NCBI GenBank assembly: GCA_024684375.1
Contig: JAIKWZ010000025.1
Coordinates: forward strand, 1 to 64,000
DNA: 64,000 nucleotides
Source of the DNA: Clostridiales bacterium
Lineage (GTDB): Bacteria > Bacillota > Clostridia > Christensenellales > Aristaeellaceae
Direction: 5' to 3'
The notes below the pieces were generated by a model. It worked only from the letters and a program-made list of their open reading frames with translations, searched no databases and was not told the origin of the DNA. How positions within the stretch are numbered: the stretch's first letter is position 1; each line of letters begins with the position of its first letter. Of the stretch, positions 32,335 through 40,726 are shown one piece after another. Both the position numbers and the translations under genes were made by a program.

Positions 32335-33276
32335 ATGAAGTTTAATGCGCCTATGAAAAAAAGAAGCGGTTCCTTAGCTGTGACAGCAGCATATTTCCGA
32401 AACCATTGGATTTTGTATGGGATGCTTGTGCTACCCATTGTGTACTACATACTTTTCCATTACAAGCCTTTACCTGGATTGACCATCGCTTTCAAGGACT
32501 ACAATATGTTTTTAGGCCTTGGTGGCAGTCCTTGGGTGGGGTTAAAGTATTTTAGGCAAGTCATTCATTTTGAGACTTTCTGGATCTCTGTGAAAAACAT
32601 GCTGGTTTTGAATGTACTAAGCCTCGCGCTCGGTTTCCCGGCCCCTATCATTCTCGCACTGTTTTTGAACGAACTTCAGAGCAAGCATTTCAAAAAAACC
32701 GTACAAACCATCATTTATCTGCCGCACTTCATATCATGGGTAATTGTCGGCGGTATGATGTATCAAGTATTTTCCACTTCAGGGCTTATCAATAGCACTC
32801 TTGGTCGCCTCGGGATCAGAACAGTCGCTTTTTTGTCCACCGGCTCTTGGTGGGTTTTTACATACTTTATAGTCGGCATATGGAAAAACCTTGGATGGAA
32901 TACTATAATCTACCTCTCTGCCATGACAGGAATCGACCAGGAGATCTATGAAGCAGCACGTGTCGACGGCTGCTCCCGCTTTCGTATGATGCGGAGCATT
33001 ACTGTTCCTTGTATAATGGATACCGTGGTCATAATGCTCATACTGGCAATTGGCGGTATCGCAAGCATCGGTTTTGAGCAGCCATACGTGATGCAGAATA
33101 GTGTCGTAATGGACGTCGCGGATGTTGTTAGTACGTACGTATACCGGGTTGGTCTTGAACAAGCAAATTTCAGCATTGGTACCGCAGTGGGTTTCGCACA
33201 GTCAGTAATCAACTTTAGTCTCGTTATCAGTGCGAACTTTATTAGCAAGAGGGTATCTGGCAAGGGAATCTGGTAA
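32335..33276 (+). CDS. Sugar ABC transporter permease, LplB type
   Basis: 313 residues from ATG 32,335 with GAGGTG upstream. HYKPLPGLTIAFKDYNMFLG is the N-terminal signature of LplB-like permeases, and EIYEAARVDGCSRFRMMRSI is the EAA loop. About six membrane segments. It forms an importer with the YtcP-type permease and the truncated binding protein that follow. The ATPase must be encoded elsewhere. Confidence 0.9.
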   Translation: MKFNAPMKKRSGSLAVTAAYFRNHWILYGMLVLPIVYYILFHYKPLPGLTIAFKDYNMFLGLGGSPWVGLKYFRQVIHFETFWISVKNMLVLNVLSLALGFPAPIILALFLNELQSKHFKKTVQTIIYLPHFISWVIVGGMMYQVFSTSGLINSTLGRLGIRTVAFLSTGSWWVFTYFIVGIWKNLGWNTIIYLSAMTGIDQEIYEAARVDGCSRFRMMRSITVPCIMDTVVIMLILAIGGIASIGFEQPYVMQNSVVMDVADVVSTYVYRVGLEQANFSIGTAVGFAQSVINFSLVISANFISKRVSGKGIW

Positions 33277-33289
33277 TGAGGTGAACAGC

Positions 33290-34165
33290 ATGATACTGGA
33301 ATCAAAAAACGACCGGATTTTTAAAGCATTTACAGTAGCGATTATCCTGATAATCACAGCAGCCTGCTTGTTTCCCTTTCTCTACATCGTTTCTGTCTCT
33401 TTTTCCGGCAAGAATCCTGTCATGAGAGGAGAAGTATTCCTTTGGCCAGTCGGCTGGGACTTTTCAGCTTACAGGACAGTCTTTAACAACCAGTCGCTGA
33501 TGCTGTCGATGCGATTTACGATTCTGCTTACTATCGTTCATACCTTAATATGTGTAATAATGACAGTAATGTGCGCGTATCCGCTATCTAAACCAGACTT
33601 GAAGTTTAAAGCTCCCATCTTGCTGCTGATCCTGTTCACGATGTATTTTTCTGGCGGCATGATTCCGAATTACCTCAATATAAAGCAATTGGGACTTATA
33701 GACACTTTTTGGGTACTTATCCTTCCCGGCTGTTTATCCACCTACAATATGATTTTGATGAAGAGTTTTTTCCAGGCAATGCCGCGAGAAATGGAAGAAT
33801 CCGCTTTTGTTGACGGTGCAAATGACGCAGTCGTGCTGATCAAAATCATTCTTCCGCTTTCAAAGGCCATGCTGGCGACCATCGCACTGTTTTATGCAGT
33901 TGGTCGATGGAACGGTTTTATGGACGCACTTCTGTATATAAATGATGGGGACATGTTCACGATTCAGCTCCGTCTTAGAATGATAATCCAAGCCAGCCAG
34001 GTATCCACACTTATTGAGGATATCCCGGAAGTCAAAAATGATGTCATTGCGGAAACCATAAAAGCGGCCTGCCTTGTATTCTCCATGATCCCGATAATGA
34101 TCGTATATCCATGGCTGCAGAAGTACTTCGTGAAAGGCGTAATGATCGGTTCGGTCAAGGGTTGA
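33290..34165 (+). CDS. Sugar ABC transporter permease, YtcP type
   Basis: 291 residues from ATG 33,290 with GAGGTG upstream; the frame also runs back into the previous gene. FPFLYIVSVSFSGKNPVMRG near the start, EMEESAFVDGANDAVVLIKI as the EAA loop and YPWLQKYFVKGVMIGSVKG at the end are typical for this family. Partner of the LplB-type permease, 13 bases downstream of it. Intact. Confidence 0.9.
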   Translation: MILESKNDRIFKAFTVAIILIITAACLFPFLYIVSVSFSGKNPVMRGEVFLWPVGWDFSAYRTVFNNQSLMLSMRFTILLTIVHTLICVIMTVMCAYPLSKPDLKFKAPILLLILFTMYFSGGMIPNYLNIKQLGLIDTFWVLILPGCLSTYNMILMKSFFQAMPREMEESAFVDGANDAVVLIKIILPLSKAMLATIALFYAVGRWNGFMDALLYINDGDMFTIQLRLRMIIQASQVSTLIEDIPEVKNDVIAETIKAACLVFSMIPIMIVYPWLQKYFVKGVMIGSVKG

Positions 34166-34215
34166 TTTGGAATAATCCGGCAGAAGCCGGGTAAATATAT
34201 AAAGGAGGATATCCC

Positions 34216-34962
34216 ATGAAAAAGCTGCTCTCCCTGGTCCTTGCATTGGTAATGCTTATTGCCATTGCGAGCATCGCCGTGGCTGATGAAAACATCACCC
34301 TGAGGGTAATGATGTACGATCGCGGCAACACAACCACCACCTATGGTACTGCATGTGACAACTTCTGGACCCGCTGGATCCAGTCCGAGTTCGGCGATCC
34401 GAACGGAATCACCGTCGAATATGTTCCAGTCCCCCGTACCGGTGACGGTGAAAAGGTTAACACCATGATGGCGGGTGGAACTGCTCCGGACATTATTTTC
34501 GGTTACGGTTCCTCCACATTCATGGATTATGGTAAGGACGGCGGACTTCACAGGCTGAATGACCTGGTAGAAGAGTACGGTCCCAACCTGGTCGAGCATC
34601 TTTCCGATACCTTTGCTTATGGCACTTATGAAGGTGATATGTGGTGTCTAGTAGCCAAGAGGACCCGTGTAGGTCACTACTGCACTTTCATCCGCACCGA
34701 CTGGCTGGAAAAGTTGGGATACGAACTCCAGCAGGACGAGAATGGGCGTTATCACATGAGCATCGATGACTTCACTGAGCTGTTGCGTGAAGCCAAGGTG
34801 CGCGATCTGGACAACACCGGCATGGAGATTTATCCCCTTGGCGTGATGGGCGCTTATGACGCCACTCAGACTCGCCCCATAGTCTACTCTTTCATTGATA
34901 CTGCAGAGCTCACCGATGAAATACGCGCTTGCTACAACGAAATGTCCCATCCAAAGCCGTAG
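34216..34962 (+). pseudogene. Sugar-binding protein gene, 3' half lost
   Basis: The start is excellent (AAAGGAGG, ATG 34,216, signal peptide MKKLLSLVLALVMLIAIASI followed by AVADE, with no lipobox Cys). The family 1 binding-protein fold is recognisable to about residue 243 (MMAGGTAPDIIFGYGSS, IRTDWLEKLGYELQQDENGR). Family members with this transporter have about 530 residues. At about 34,945 the sequence changes into an antisense serine-hydrolase fragment and a stop follows. The importer therefore lacks its binding protein here. Confidence 0.8.
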
Positions 34963-35093
34963 CCAACTTCGTCCGGTTCTCCCCAGTTTCCATGTTCGCC
35001 GGAATTGAGCGTTCCCGATGTGTACATTTCCGCCTGCTCTTCCAAGGTGAGCAGCGTTTCGTTTCGCAGCGCGCGATCCCATTTGAGCATCGA
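34947..35093 (-). pseudogene. Serine hydrolase (beta-lactamase family), internal fragment
   Basis: Forty-nine in-frame minus-strand codons read MLKWDRALRNETLLTLEEQA, then YTSGTLNSGEHGNWG and YGFGW. This is the segment before the third motif in class C beta-lactamase-like/PBP4-type serine hydrolases. Both ends are cut, by the binding-protein gene on one side and the recombinase on the other. It runs opposite to both. Confidence 0.55.
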
Positions 35094-35859
35094 CATGATC
35101 ATCACCAAGGCGGTATCGCGTTTCGCCAGGAACCTGATGGACTGTATCGGCTGGGTGGAGGCGCTCCAGAATCACGACCCGCCCATACGGGTCTTTTTTG
35201 AGCAGGAGAACCTGGACACCATGTCCCAGACAAGCGGCATCATACTGTTCGTGCTCGCCATGGTCGCCCAGGAGGAGAGCCATATGAAGAGCGAGTCCAT
35301 ACTGCTCTCCCTGGAGTGGCGCTTCAGCCGCGGCCGCTTCCTCACCCCACGCCTGTTCGGTTACGACAAGGTCGAAGTTCCGGACGGTTTCGGCGGGAAG
35401 AAGAAGGTCCTCTCAATAAACGAGAGCGAGGCGCGTGTGGTCAGGTGGATATATTCCATGCTCATAAGCGGCGCTTCACCCGAGGAGATCGCGTCTACGC
35501 TGACCGAAATGGCGATCCCCACCGGCGGCAGGCGCAGGGACGGCACGCTCAACACCCACTGGTCCCCCTGGCAGGTCATGGCCGTCGTGCGCAATGAAAA
35601 GCACTGCGGCGATGTGCTGGCTCGAAAGACCTACACTCCCAACTATAAGGATCATAAGGCCAAGAAGAATAACGGGAAAAAGAACAAGTACTTCCAGCCC
35701 GACCACCACGAAGCGATCGTGAGCCGCGCCGTATGGAACGCGGCCCAGCGTATACTCAACAGCCGGCGCTACGGGCATGAGGGCACTTACCTGCCCATGC
35801 GGATACAAAGCCATGCGCATGGCGTTCGACGCGCTGCTCTATCCATACCGGGATCCTGA
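35092..35859 (+). pseudogene. Large serine recombinase, truncated at both ends
   Basis: The frame DMIITKAVSRFARNLMDCIG is the end of the catalytic domain; the nucleophile Ser near residue 10 of a normal protein is missing. The recombinase domain follows (ESEARVVRWIYSMLISGASP, LNTHWSPWQVMAVVRNEKHC), then FQPDHHEAIVSRAVWNAAQR. The zinc-ribbon and coiled-coil C-terminal parts are absent. It contains copy 2 of the 172-base repeat. It cannot catalyse recombination, but its copies give homology for rearrangement. Confidence 0.8.
35453..35624 (+). repeat. 172-base serine-recombinase segment, copy 2
   Basis: In its natural context inside the truncated recombinase gene. 169 of 172 bases match copy 1 at 28,709-28,880 in the same orientation; 6.7 kb separate them. 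Confidence 0.9.
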
Positions 35860-35872
35860 GAAAATGTTCTAG
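35813..35872 (+). pseudogene. C-terminal scrap of a phage head gene
   Basis: Nineteen codons, MRMAFDALLYPYRDPEKMF, then TAG. They overlap the recombinase tail in another frame and end just before the ribosome site of the head-tail adaptor. Position and text fit the end of a head-tail connector protein; it is too short to be sure. Confidence 0.35.
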
Positions 35873-35885
35873 GGGGTGATGATCT

Positions 35886-36245
35886 TTGAGAGGTTATAAG
35901 AACTTCGAGAGCGATCCGCACCCCGGAGCATTGAGGCACCGGATCGAGATCGGGTACACGGAAAACGAGATCAACCCCAACGGTTATCCGCAGCCTGTGG
36001 ATAAAGTCATATGCCGGGTGTGGGCAGCCATAGTGGACGCCGGCAACCAGCACTACCGCGCCGCGGACGTGATGAATACCGAGGCGGTCATCAACTTCAC
36101 CATACGCTACAGGCCCGATATAAAGCCCGGGATGTGGGTGCGCTTTCAGGGAGATAAATGGAATATCTCAACTCTAGGCGAGTACAGCTTCAAGCGCACA
36201 TATCTGGGACTCAAGGCCTCGATAGCGAAGGGGGTGAGCGGATGA
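35886..36245 (+). CDS. Phage head-tail adaptor (joining) protein
   Basis: 119 residues from TTG 35,886, with GGGGGTGAT upstream. LRHRIEIGYTENEINPNGYP and CRVWAAIVDAG are typical of the Phage_H_T_join (SPP1 gp16-like) family, which caps the portal before tail attachment. The length is normal for the family. It overlaps the next gene by ATGA. It is a prophage remnant: portal, capsid and tail genes are absent. Confidence 0.7.
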   Translation: MRGYKNFESDPHPGALRHRIEIGYTENEINPNGYPQPVDKVICRVWAAIVDAGNQHYRAADVMNTEAVINFTIRYRPDIKPGMWVRFQGDKWNISTLGEYSFKRTYLGLKASIAKGVSG

Positions 36246-36481
36246 GGCAGGTGCAGGAAGCGCTTAGTGATATAGGTATACCGGTATTCGCGGGCATTTG
36301 GAGAGCGACCACTCAAGACCAGAACCCGCCCGTGCAGTACGTGGTGTACTCATCCACCACGACCGAAGCGTCGCACCAGGACGACCACGTGACCTCGTTC
36401 CGCACGTACGTGTATATGAACCTGTGGAGCGATACAGACCCGACGGATATGGCTGATCAGCAGCATGGTTCCCACGACTGA
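36242..36481 (+). pseudogene. Phage tail-completion protein, 3' truncated
   Basis: From ATG 36,242 (overlapping the previous stop) it reads MRQVQEALSDIGIPVFAGIW and VQYVVYSSTTTEASHQDDHV, the start of tail terminator/DUF3168-like proteins that follow the head-tail adaptor. Reading leaves the family after DPTDMADQ near 36,470, at another junction. About 79 of some 120 codons remain. Confidence 0.5.
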
Positions 36482-36486
36482 GTTGT

Positions 36487-36552
36487 CACGGCGTTATCCC
36501 TCCGTTTTTGCAATCTGCTCTTTCACTGTAATACTATACGCCTTTAAGTCAA
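36487..36552 (-). promoter_or_regulatory. Orphan gene start: promoter, ribosome site and GTG
   Basis: On the minus strand, TTGACT at 36,552-36,547, a possible TACAGT 16 bases on, GGAGGG at 36,503-36,498, then GTG at 36,489. Only about ten codons follow before a stop, which falls in the phage fragment. It looks like a gene start whose body was replaced at a junction. Confidence 0.35.
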
Positions 36553-36609
36553 TGAAATATTGTAATTTTGTTTGATTGTTGGCGTTTTTGTGCGCACTTG
36601 ATTTTTCAT

Positions 36610-36721
36610 TCACCGTCGGTCTTTACCTCCACGCTCATCAGCGCCCGGCCGTATTTCTCGCGCCCGTGCTGCACGTAAGCGGTGAGCTCGGCCTCGGTGA
36701 GCTCCCCGGTAACTGTTACCT
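36610..36721 (-). pseudogene. C-terminal remnant of a small phage or mobile-element protein
   Basis: Minus-strand codons read TVTGELTEAELTAYVQHGRE, then KYGRALMSVEVKTDGE and TGA. No start is present. The text is protein-like, but I do not recognise the family with confidence. Confidence 0.35.
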
Positions 36722-36955
36722 GTATTCCATACACTTATTCAATATCAGCGGGTTTTTTGAATTGGCAAATCTACAAGAACAAATAATTATTTGAGGGTAT
36801 GATAATCATAAGGGAATAATATTAACCTATAATGGGGGTTTTTTCGTGTTTATACCTTGCTGTAATAATCAAGAACAATTCAAAACAATCTCATATTCGC
36901 AATATTCTTGCGTATTTTGTGGGTTATTGCTGATTATTATCGCAAATAACTTGCG

Positions 36956-36999
36956 TACTACGAACCAAAAGGTCGGAGGTTCGAATCCCTCCAGGCACG
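36956..36999 (+). tRNA. 3' half of a tRNA-Arg(ACG): probable attachment-site remnant
   Basis: The stretch starts in the anticodon loop (CTACGAA), continues through the extra loop AGGTC and T-arm GGAGGTTCGAATCCCTCC, and ends AGGCACG. The 5' half (acceptor strand, D-arm, 5' anticodon stem) is not upstream. This is the usual footprint of an element integrated in a tRNA gene: crossover in the anticodon loop and a duplicated 3' part at one end. The T-stem has a mismatch, as expected for an unused copy. The intact tRNA-Arg is not in this window. Confidence 0.65.
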
Positions 37000-37011
37000 G
37001 ATGAAACAAAC

Positions 37012-37052
37012 GCCCCGAAGATAGCGAATAATCGCTGTTTTCGGGGCTTTTT
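37012..37052 (+). terminator. Terminator behind the tRNA-Arg remnant
   Basis: GCCCCGAA (37,012-37,019) pairs with TTCGGGGC (37,040-37,047), with an inner AGCGA/TCGCT stem, and is followed by TTTTT. It is probably the original tRNA terminator. Confidence 0.85.
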
Positions 37053-37215
37053 CATGTTCAAATGTCAAAGCGTTTTTTTGCATTCATGTCCATTTAGGTC
37101 AATTATATCCGTTTGGTATGTAGTCATACAGAAGTCAGTTCCCGCGTCTCTTCATTGTGCATCCGTAAAGAGTCTGTGCGATGTGCATCAGTTTCCGAAA
37201 AGAATACCCTTAGCT

Positions 37216-38481
37216 TTACGGTTTCCAGTACCTGTCGATCTCAGATTCAGCCATGTCGACCCACTCGGAAAGCACTTCGCTTCTGCCGTTCACAGTGCTT
37301 ATGTCTTTCAGGACAAACTCAAAAGGTGTTTTATTGCGGTTGCAAGCCAGAATGACCCGCCTTATTTCTTTTCGGGCGGCTTCTTCGTCCAGCACCCCGC
37401 GGCTCACAAACGCAGGATTGGGCTTATACGACAAAACATAATCGCCGCCGATATTGTCCGCCGCAACGTTCGGGTCAGCCCAAGGCGTTATGGATATCCT
37501 GCGTAGGTTTTTGAACCGTTTTCTCAGGTTCGGGATCTGGTCGTGAAGCGGCTCGCAGCAGCCATAATAAGACAGACCGCAGCGGTCGAACAGGCGCTGA
37601 ATATACTTTAAGTCGAACTCGTCGCGAATCTTAGGCGACACCATGCTGAACGCCTGCGCCATGGAACGGCACCACACATCTTTTGCCGTGATCTTGTCCC
37701 GATCCATATCCTTTACCGGAAGTTCCCGTGTACACGCCGGCGTACAATGCAGGTAATACGGATCGGTCTCCAATACGTTAAGCTCCTCGTACCTGGTCAG
37801 GCGGTGCTCCTGTATCCTTGTGAACTGTTCGACTATGGCGTGCGTGTATTCAGGTCTGTCATACAGGTCTATCATGCAGTTTTCCACGCCCCGCAGCATT
37901 GCGATCTCATCCCAAGAGGGCATATACAGCATGATGCCGGCCTTTCGCACCGGAAGCAGTCCTTCAAAGACCTTTGACACGAGCTCCACGTTGGATTGGG
38001 TCTCATACTCGTTAAGGCTTACATCCGGCAGGCGGAACTGTTTAAGCGCGGATTCGTCCTCCAGCAGGTCCGTATAACGGTGGGACGAAATACTGCTGCC
38101 CGTGACTGACCTGATCGTGGAGGAGTCTTTAACCACGAAGCCGTACCCGCTGTCGTCCACTGCTACGGTGGCTTCAGCGTAAGGCTTGAGGGCATAATCG
38201 CCCCTGTGATGCAGGCACCTGAAGATATCGACCCTTAATCTCCATTCCAGTCTCCTGCATCGGGAGTTTTCACACTTTAGTCTCAGTTCTTCACATTCAA
38301 GTTCGCCCCAGGGTTCCTCGAACACCAGCACCGGGGGCCTGACAGTATGTTTGAGGCTGTTAAGGTCCCTGTACCTGTCGGGGATCGAAAGGTTCTCGTC
38401 CGCCAGGGCAAGCTCCGTGTATTTCTCCGCGAGTTTCCTGAGGATAGCAATATTTTTGGGGGCTATGGTTTCGTTTTCCAT
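37216..38481 (-). CDS. UroD/MetE-like barrel protein
   Basis: 421 residues from ATG 38,481, with AAAGG eight bases upstream; a GTG one codon earlier is possible. The C-terminal part, CGLSYYGCCEPLHDQIPNLR then RRISITPWADPNVAADNIGG, resembles the uroporphyrinogen decarboxylase/cobalamin-independent methionine synthase superfamily, in which Cys and His bind zinc or substrate. Function unknown; such proteins are common beside clostridial sugar genes. It is the second UroD-superfamily member in the window. Monocistronic. Confidence 0.65.
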   Translation of the reverse strand: MENETIAPKNIAILRKLAEKYTELALADENLSIPDRYRDLNSLKHTVRPPVLVFEEPWGELECEELRLKCENSRCRRLEWRLRVDIFRCLHHRGDYALKPYAEATVAVDDSGYGFVVKDSSTIRSVTGSSISSHRYTDLLEDESALKQFRLPDVSLNEYETQSNVELVSKVFEGLLPVRKAGIMLYMPSWDEIAMLRGVENCMIDLYDRPEYTHAIVEQFTRIQEHRLTRYEELNVLETDPYYLHCTPACTRELPVKDMDRDKITAKDVWCRSMAQAFSMVSPKIRDEFDLKYIQRLFDRCGLSYYGCCEPLHDQIPNLRKRFKNLRRISITPWADPNVAADNIGGDYVLSYKPNPAFVSRGVLDEEAARKEIRRVILACNRNKTPFEFVLKDISTVNGRSEVLSEWVDMAESEIDRYWKP

Positions 38482-39024
38482 CACTATACCTTTCTTTACT
38501 TAATAAAGGTTATCAACCGCGTTTTGCCTGACCCACGCTTCGATTTGTCAGTGTCTTTTATCCATATCATTTCCACGCTCACAGCGCGATTATTCAGCCT
38601 TTGCATTCCGTTACCGGTCCTACCAGAACAACGCAAGAAAGCAATATCATTATACACTATTGTCTATTACGCCGCAATAATTGAAAAAGCGAAGCGCAGA
38701 TCAAATGATCTTGCCGGTCATGAAATCACGCCATATACTGTTCCTCTTGATGTGAACATCAATAACTATACGGAGGGCGCTGATCTTTAGGCTCATAGGA
38801 CTTAAATGCGGATCGCAGCGATCTGGCGTCCGCATAGATGATGTTTGATTAGCTCCGGCGTCATAAAGCTCAATCACGTTCTTCCCTTCAGAAGAATTGT
38901 ATGCCCGGTTTACTTTTTGACCTGCGTATGTTAGAATGTATCTATACTCACCCGGAAAGCTTACAGTACAATCAGTCTTACAAGCCTTATTCCGGTTTTG
39001 GTCACAGCTGCGGAGATTATAACG
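38482..39024. other. Intergenic interval of 543 bases
   Basis: Divergent upstream region of the UroD-like gene and the dehydrogenase operon. TTGACC at 38,917-38,922 may be a -35 box of the latter, but the -10 spacing is unclear. A frame ending at 38,790 reads HEITPYTVPLDVNINNYTEG; it lacks a ribosome site and I leave it unassigned. Nothing else seen. Confidence 0.4.
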
Positions 39025-39987
39025 ATGGACAGAATACTGGTCGTCGCCGTGAAGGAGCTTGACGGCGTTTGCAGGTCACGGATAGAGCTTGCTGCGCGCC
39101 GGAACGAGTTTCGCGCCTGCTTTTTCGACAGCGTCGAGGAAGCGCTCCCCCATCTTCAGGAAGCGGAGGTCGTATTTGGTCAGTCCGTTACGCTTGCGCG
39201 GAACGCCCCGCGTCTGCGCTGGCTGTGCACCCCTTCCGCCGGCGTGGAGCAATTTACTGTTCCTGGGACGTTCTTAAGTCCGGATGCGGTGCTTACGAAC
39301 TCTTCAGGCGCTTACGGCGTAACGATCGCTGAGCACGTCGTTATGGTCACGCTGGAGATCCTGCGCAGGCAGCCGGAATACGACAGAATAACCGCGCAGC
39401 GCCTATGGCATCGCAGCCTGCCCGTGCGCTCCATCAAGGGCAGCCGCGTTTTGCTTCTTGGTACAGGTGACATAGGGCAAGAAACTGCGAAACGTTTTCG
39501 GGCTTTTGAGCCGGCATCCCTGGTTGGCTACAATCGTTCCGGCATGAACCCCGGCAGACTGTTTGACCGCATCGCCGGCGCAAACAGTCTCGCACCGGAG
39601 ATTAAGACAGCGGACATTATTATCATTTCCCTGCCCAACACCGTTGACACGTTTCATCTGCTCGACGCCGACCGCCTGTCCATGCTGCATGACGGTGCCC
39701 TGATCGTAAACGTGGGACGCGGCTCGGTCATTGACGAGAACGCGCTTGTGGAAGAGCTACGCAACGGCAGGCTTTTTGCGGCTCTGGACGTATTCGAGCA
39801 GGAGCCTCTGCCTCCGGACAGCCCGCTCTGGACTTGTCCCAGCCTTATGATCACCCCCCACATTTCCGGCAACATGACCCTCGAATATACCAAGGACAGG
39901 ATCGTCTCGCTGTTTCTTGAGGATTTTGACAACTACTGCTCCGGCCGTCGGCTTAAGCGGCTGGTGGATCTTAAAAAGGGGTACTGA
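39025..39987 (+). CDS. D-2-hydroxyacid dehydrogenase
   Basis: 320 residues from ATG 39,025 (GGAG upstream). LLLGTGDIGQETAKRFRAFE is the NAD-binding Gly motif. The catalytic triad is Arg in NVGRGSVIDENAL, Glu in ALDVFEQEPLPPDSPLW and His in MITPHISGN. It reduces 2-keto acids or oxidises D-2-hydroxy acids with NAD; substrate unknown. First gene of a tight operon with a PHP protein and an M42 peptidase. Confidence 0.9.
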   Translation: MDRILVVAVKELDGVCRSRIELAARRNEFRACFFDSVEEALPHLQEAEVVFGQSVTLARNAPRLRWLCTPSAGVEQFTVPGTFLSPDAVLTNSSGAYGVTIAEHVVMVTLEILRRQPEYDRITAQRLWHRSLPVRSIKGSRVLLLGTGDIGQETAKRFRAFEPASLVGYNRSGMNPGRLFDRIAGANSLAPEIKTADIIIISLPNTVDTFHLLDADRLSMLHDGALIVNVGRGSVIDENALVEELRNGRLFAALDVFEQEPLPPDSPLWTCPSLMITPHISGNMTLEYTKDRIVSLFLEDFDNYCSGRRLKRLVDLKKGY

Positions 39988-39992
39988 AACTG

Positions 39993-40721
39993 ATGGATTT
40001 GCCAAAATACAGATATGAGACCCACCTGCACACCTCCCCGGTAAGCAAATGCGCCAAAGCAAGTGTAAGTGAGACGCTGGCGTTTTATAAAAGCGCCGGG
40101 TACGACGGTGTGTTCATCACAAACCATTTTATAGACGGGAACATCGGCATCAGTCCCGACGCGCCGTATGAAGAAAAGATCGCTTTCTATTTCTCCGATT
40201 ACGAAGAGGCGCTGAGACTGAGCAAAGAAATGGGCATAAAGGTGTTCTGCGGCGTCGAGATTTCAAAAGGCGGAACCGATTTTCTGGTGTACGGTCTAGA
40301 CAAGGGATGGTATCTGAGGCATCCTGAGATCTCTGAAATGGAAAAATCCTCTGAGCTCACGCTTATGATGGATGAGGGAGCACTGATAATACAGGCCCAC
40401 CCTTTCCGCGAGGCCAGGTACATCGACCACATCCGTCTGTATCCCCGCCATGTGCACGGAGTTGAGACAATCAATGCCTGCAGAACGGATTTCGAAAACG
40501 ATATGGCCAAGCTGTACGCCCAAAGCTACGGCTTGCTGGAATTCGCCGGCAGCGACAACCATGCAGCCGGCGCAAGGCCGTTCCTGGCAGGTATGGGCTG
40601 TGAAACTCCTATAACAAGCGAAGCGGATTTTATCGCCCGCGTGAAGAACAGCGAGATGGATATATTCACCTGGGACAATACCTCCTCTTCTGCCAGCGCG
40701 CAAAACAACATGAAAGGATGA
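39993..40721 (+). CDS. PHP-domain metal-dependent phosphoesterase
   Basis: 242 residues. YETHLHTSPVSKC is the first PHP metal motif, GVFITNHFIDG the second; GVEISKGGTDFLVYGL, IIQAHPFREARYI and FAGSDNHAAGARPF give the other ligands. Stand-alone PHP proteins hydrolyse phosphoesters such as histidinol phosphate or 3',5'-bisphosphates. Five bases after the dehydrogenase. Ligand set complete, so probably active. Confidence 0.85.
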   Translation: MDLPKYRYETHLHTSPVSKCAKASVSETLAFYKSAGYDGVFITNHFIDGNIGISPDAPYEEKIAFYFSDYEEALRLSKEMGIKVFCGVEISKGGTDFLVYGLDKGWYLRHPEISEMEKSSELTLMMDEGALIIQAHPFREARYIDHIRLYPRHVHGVETINACRTDFENDMAKLYAQSYGLLEFAGSDNHAAGARPFLAGMGCETPITSEADFIARVKNSEMDIFTWDNTSSSASAQNNMKG

Positions 40722-40726
40722 TCCGA

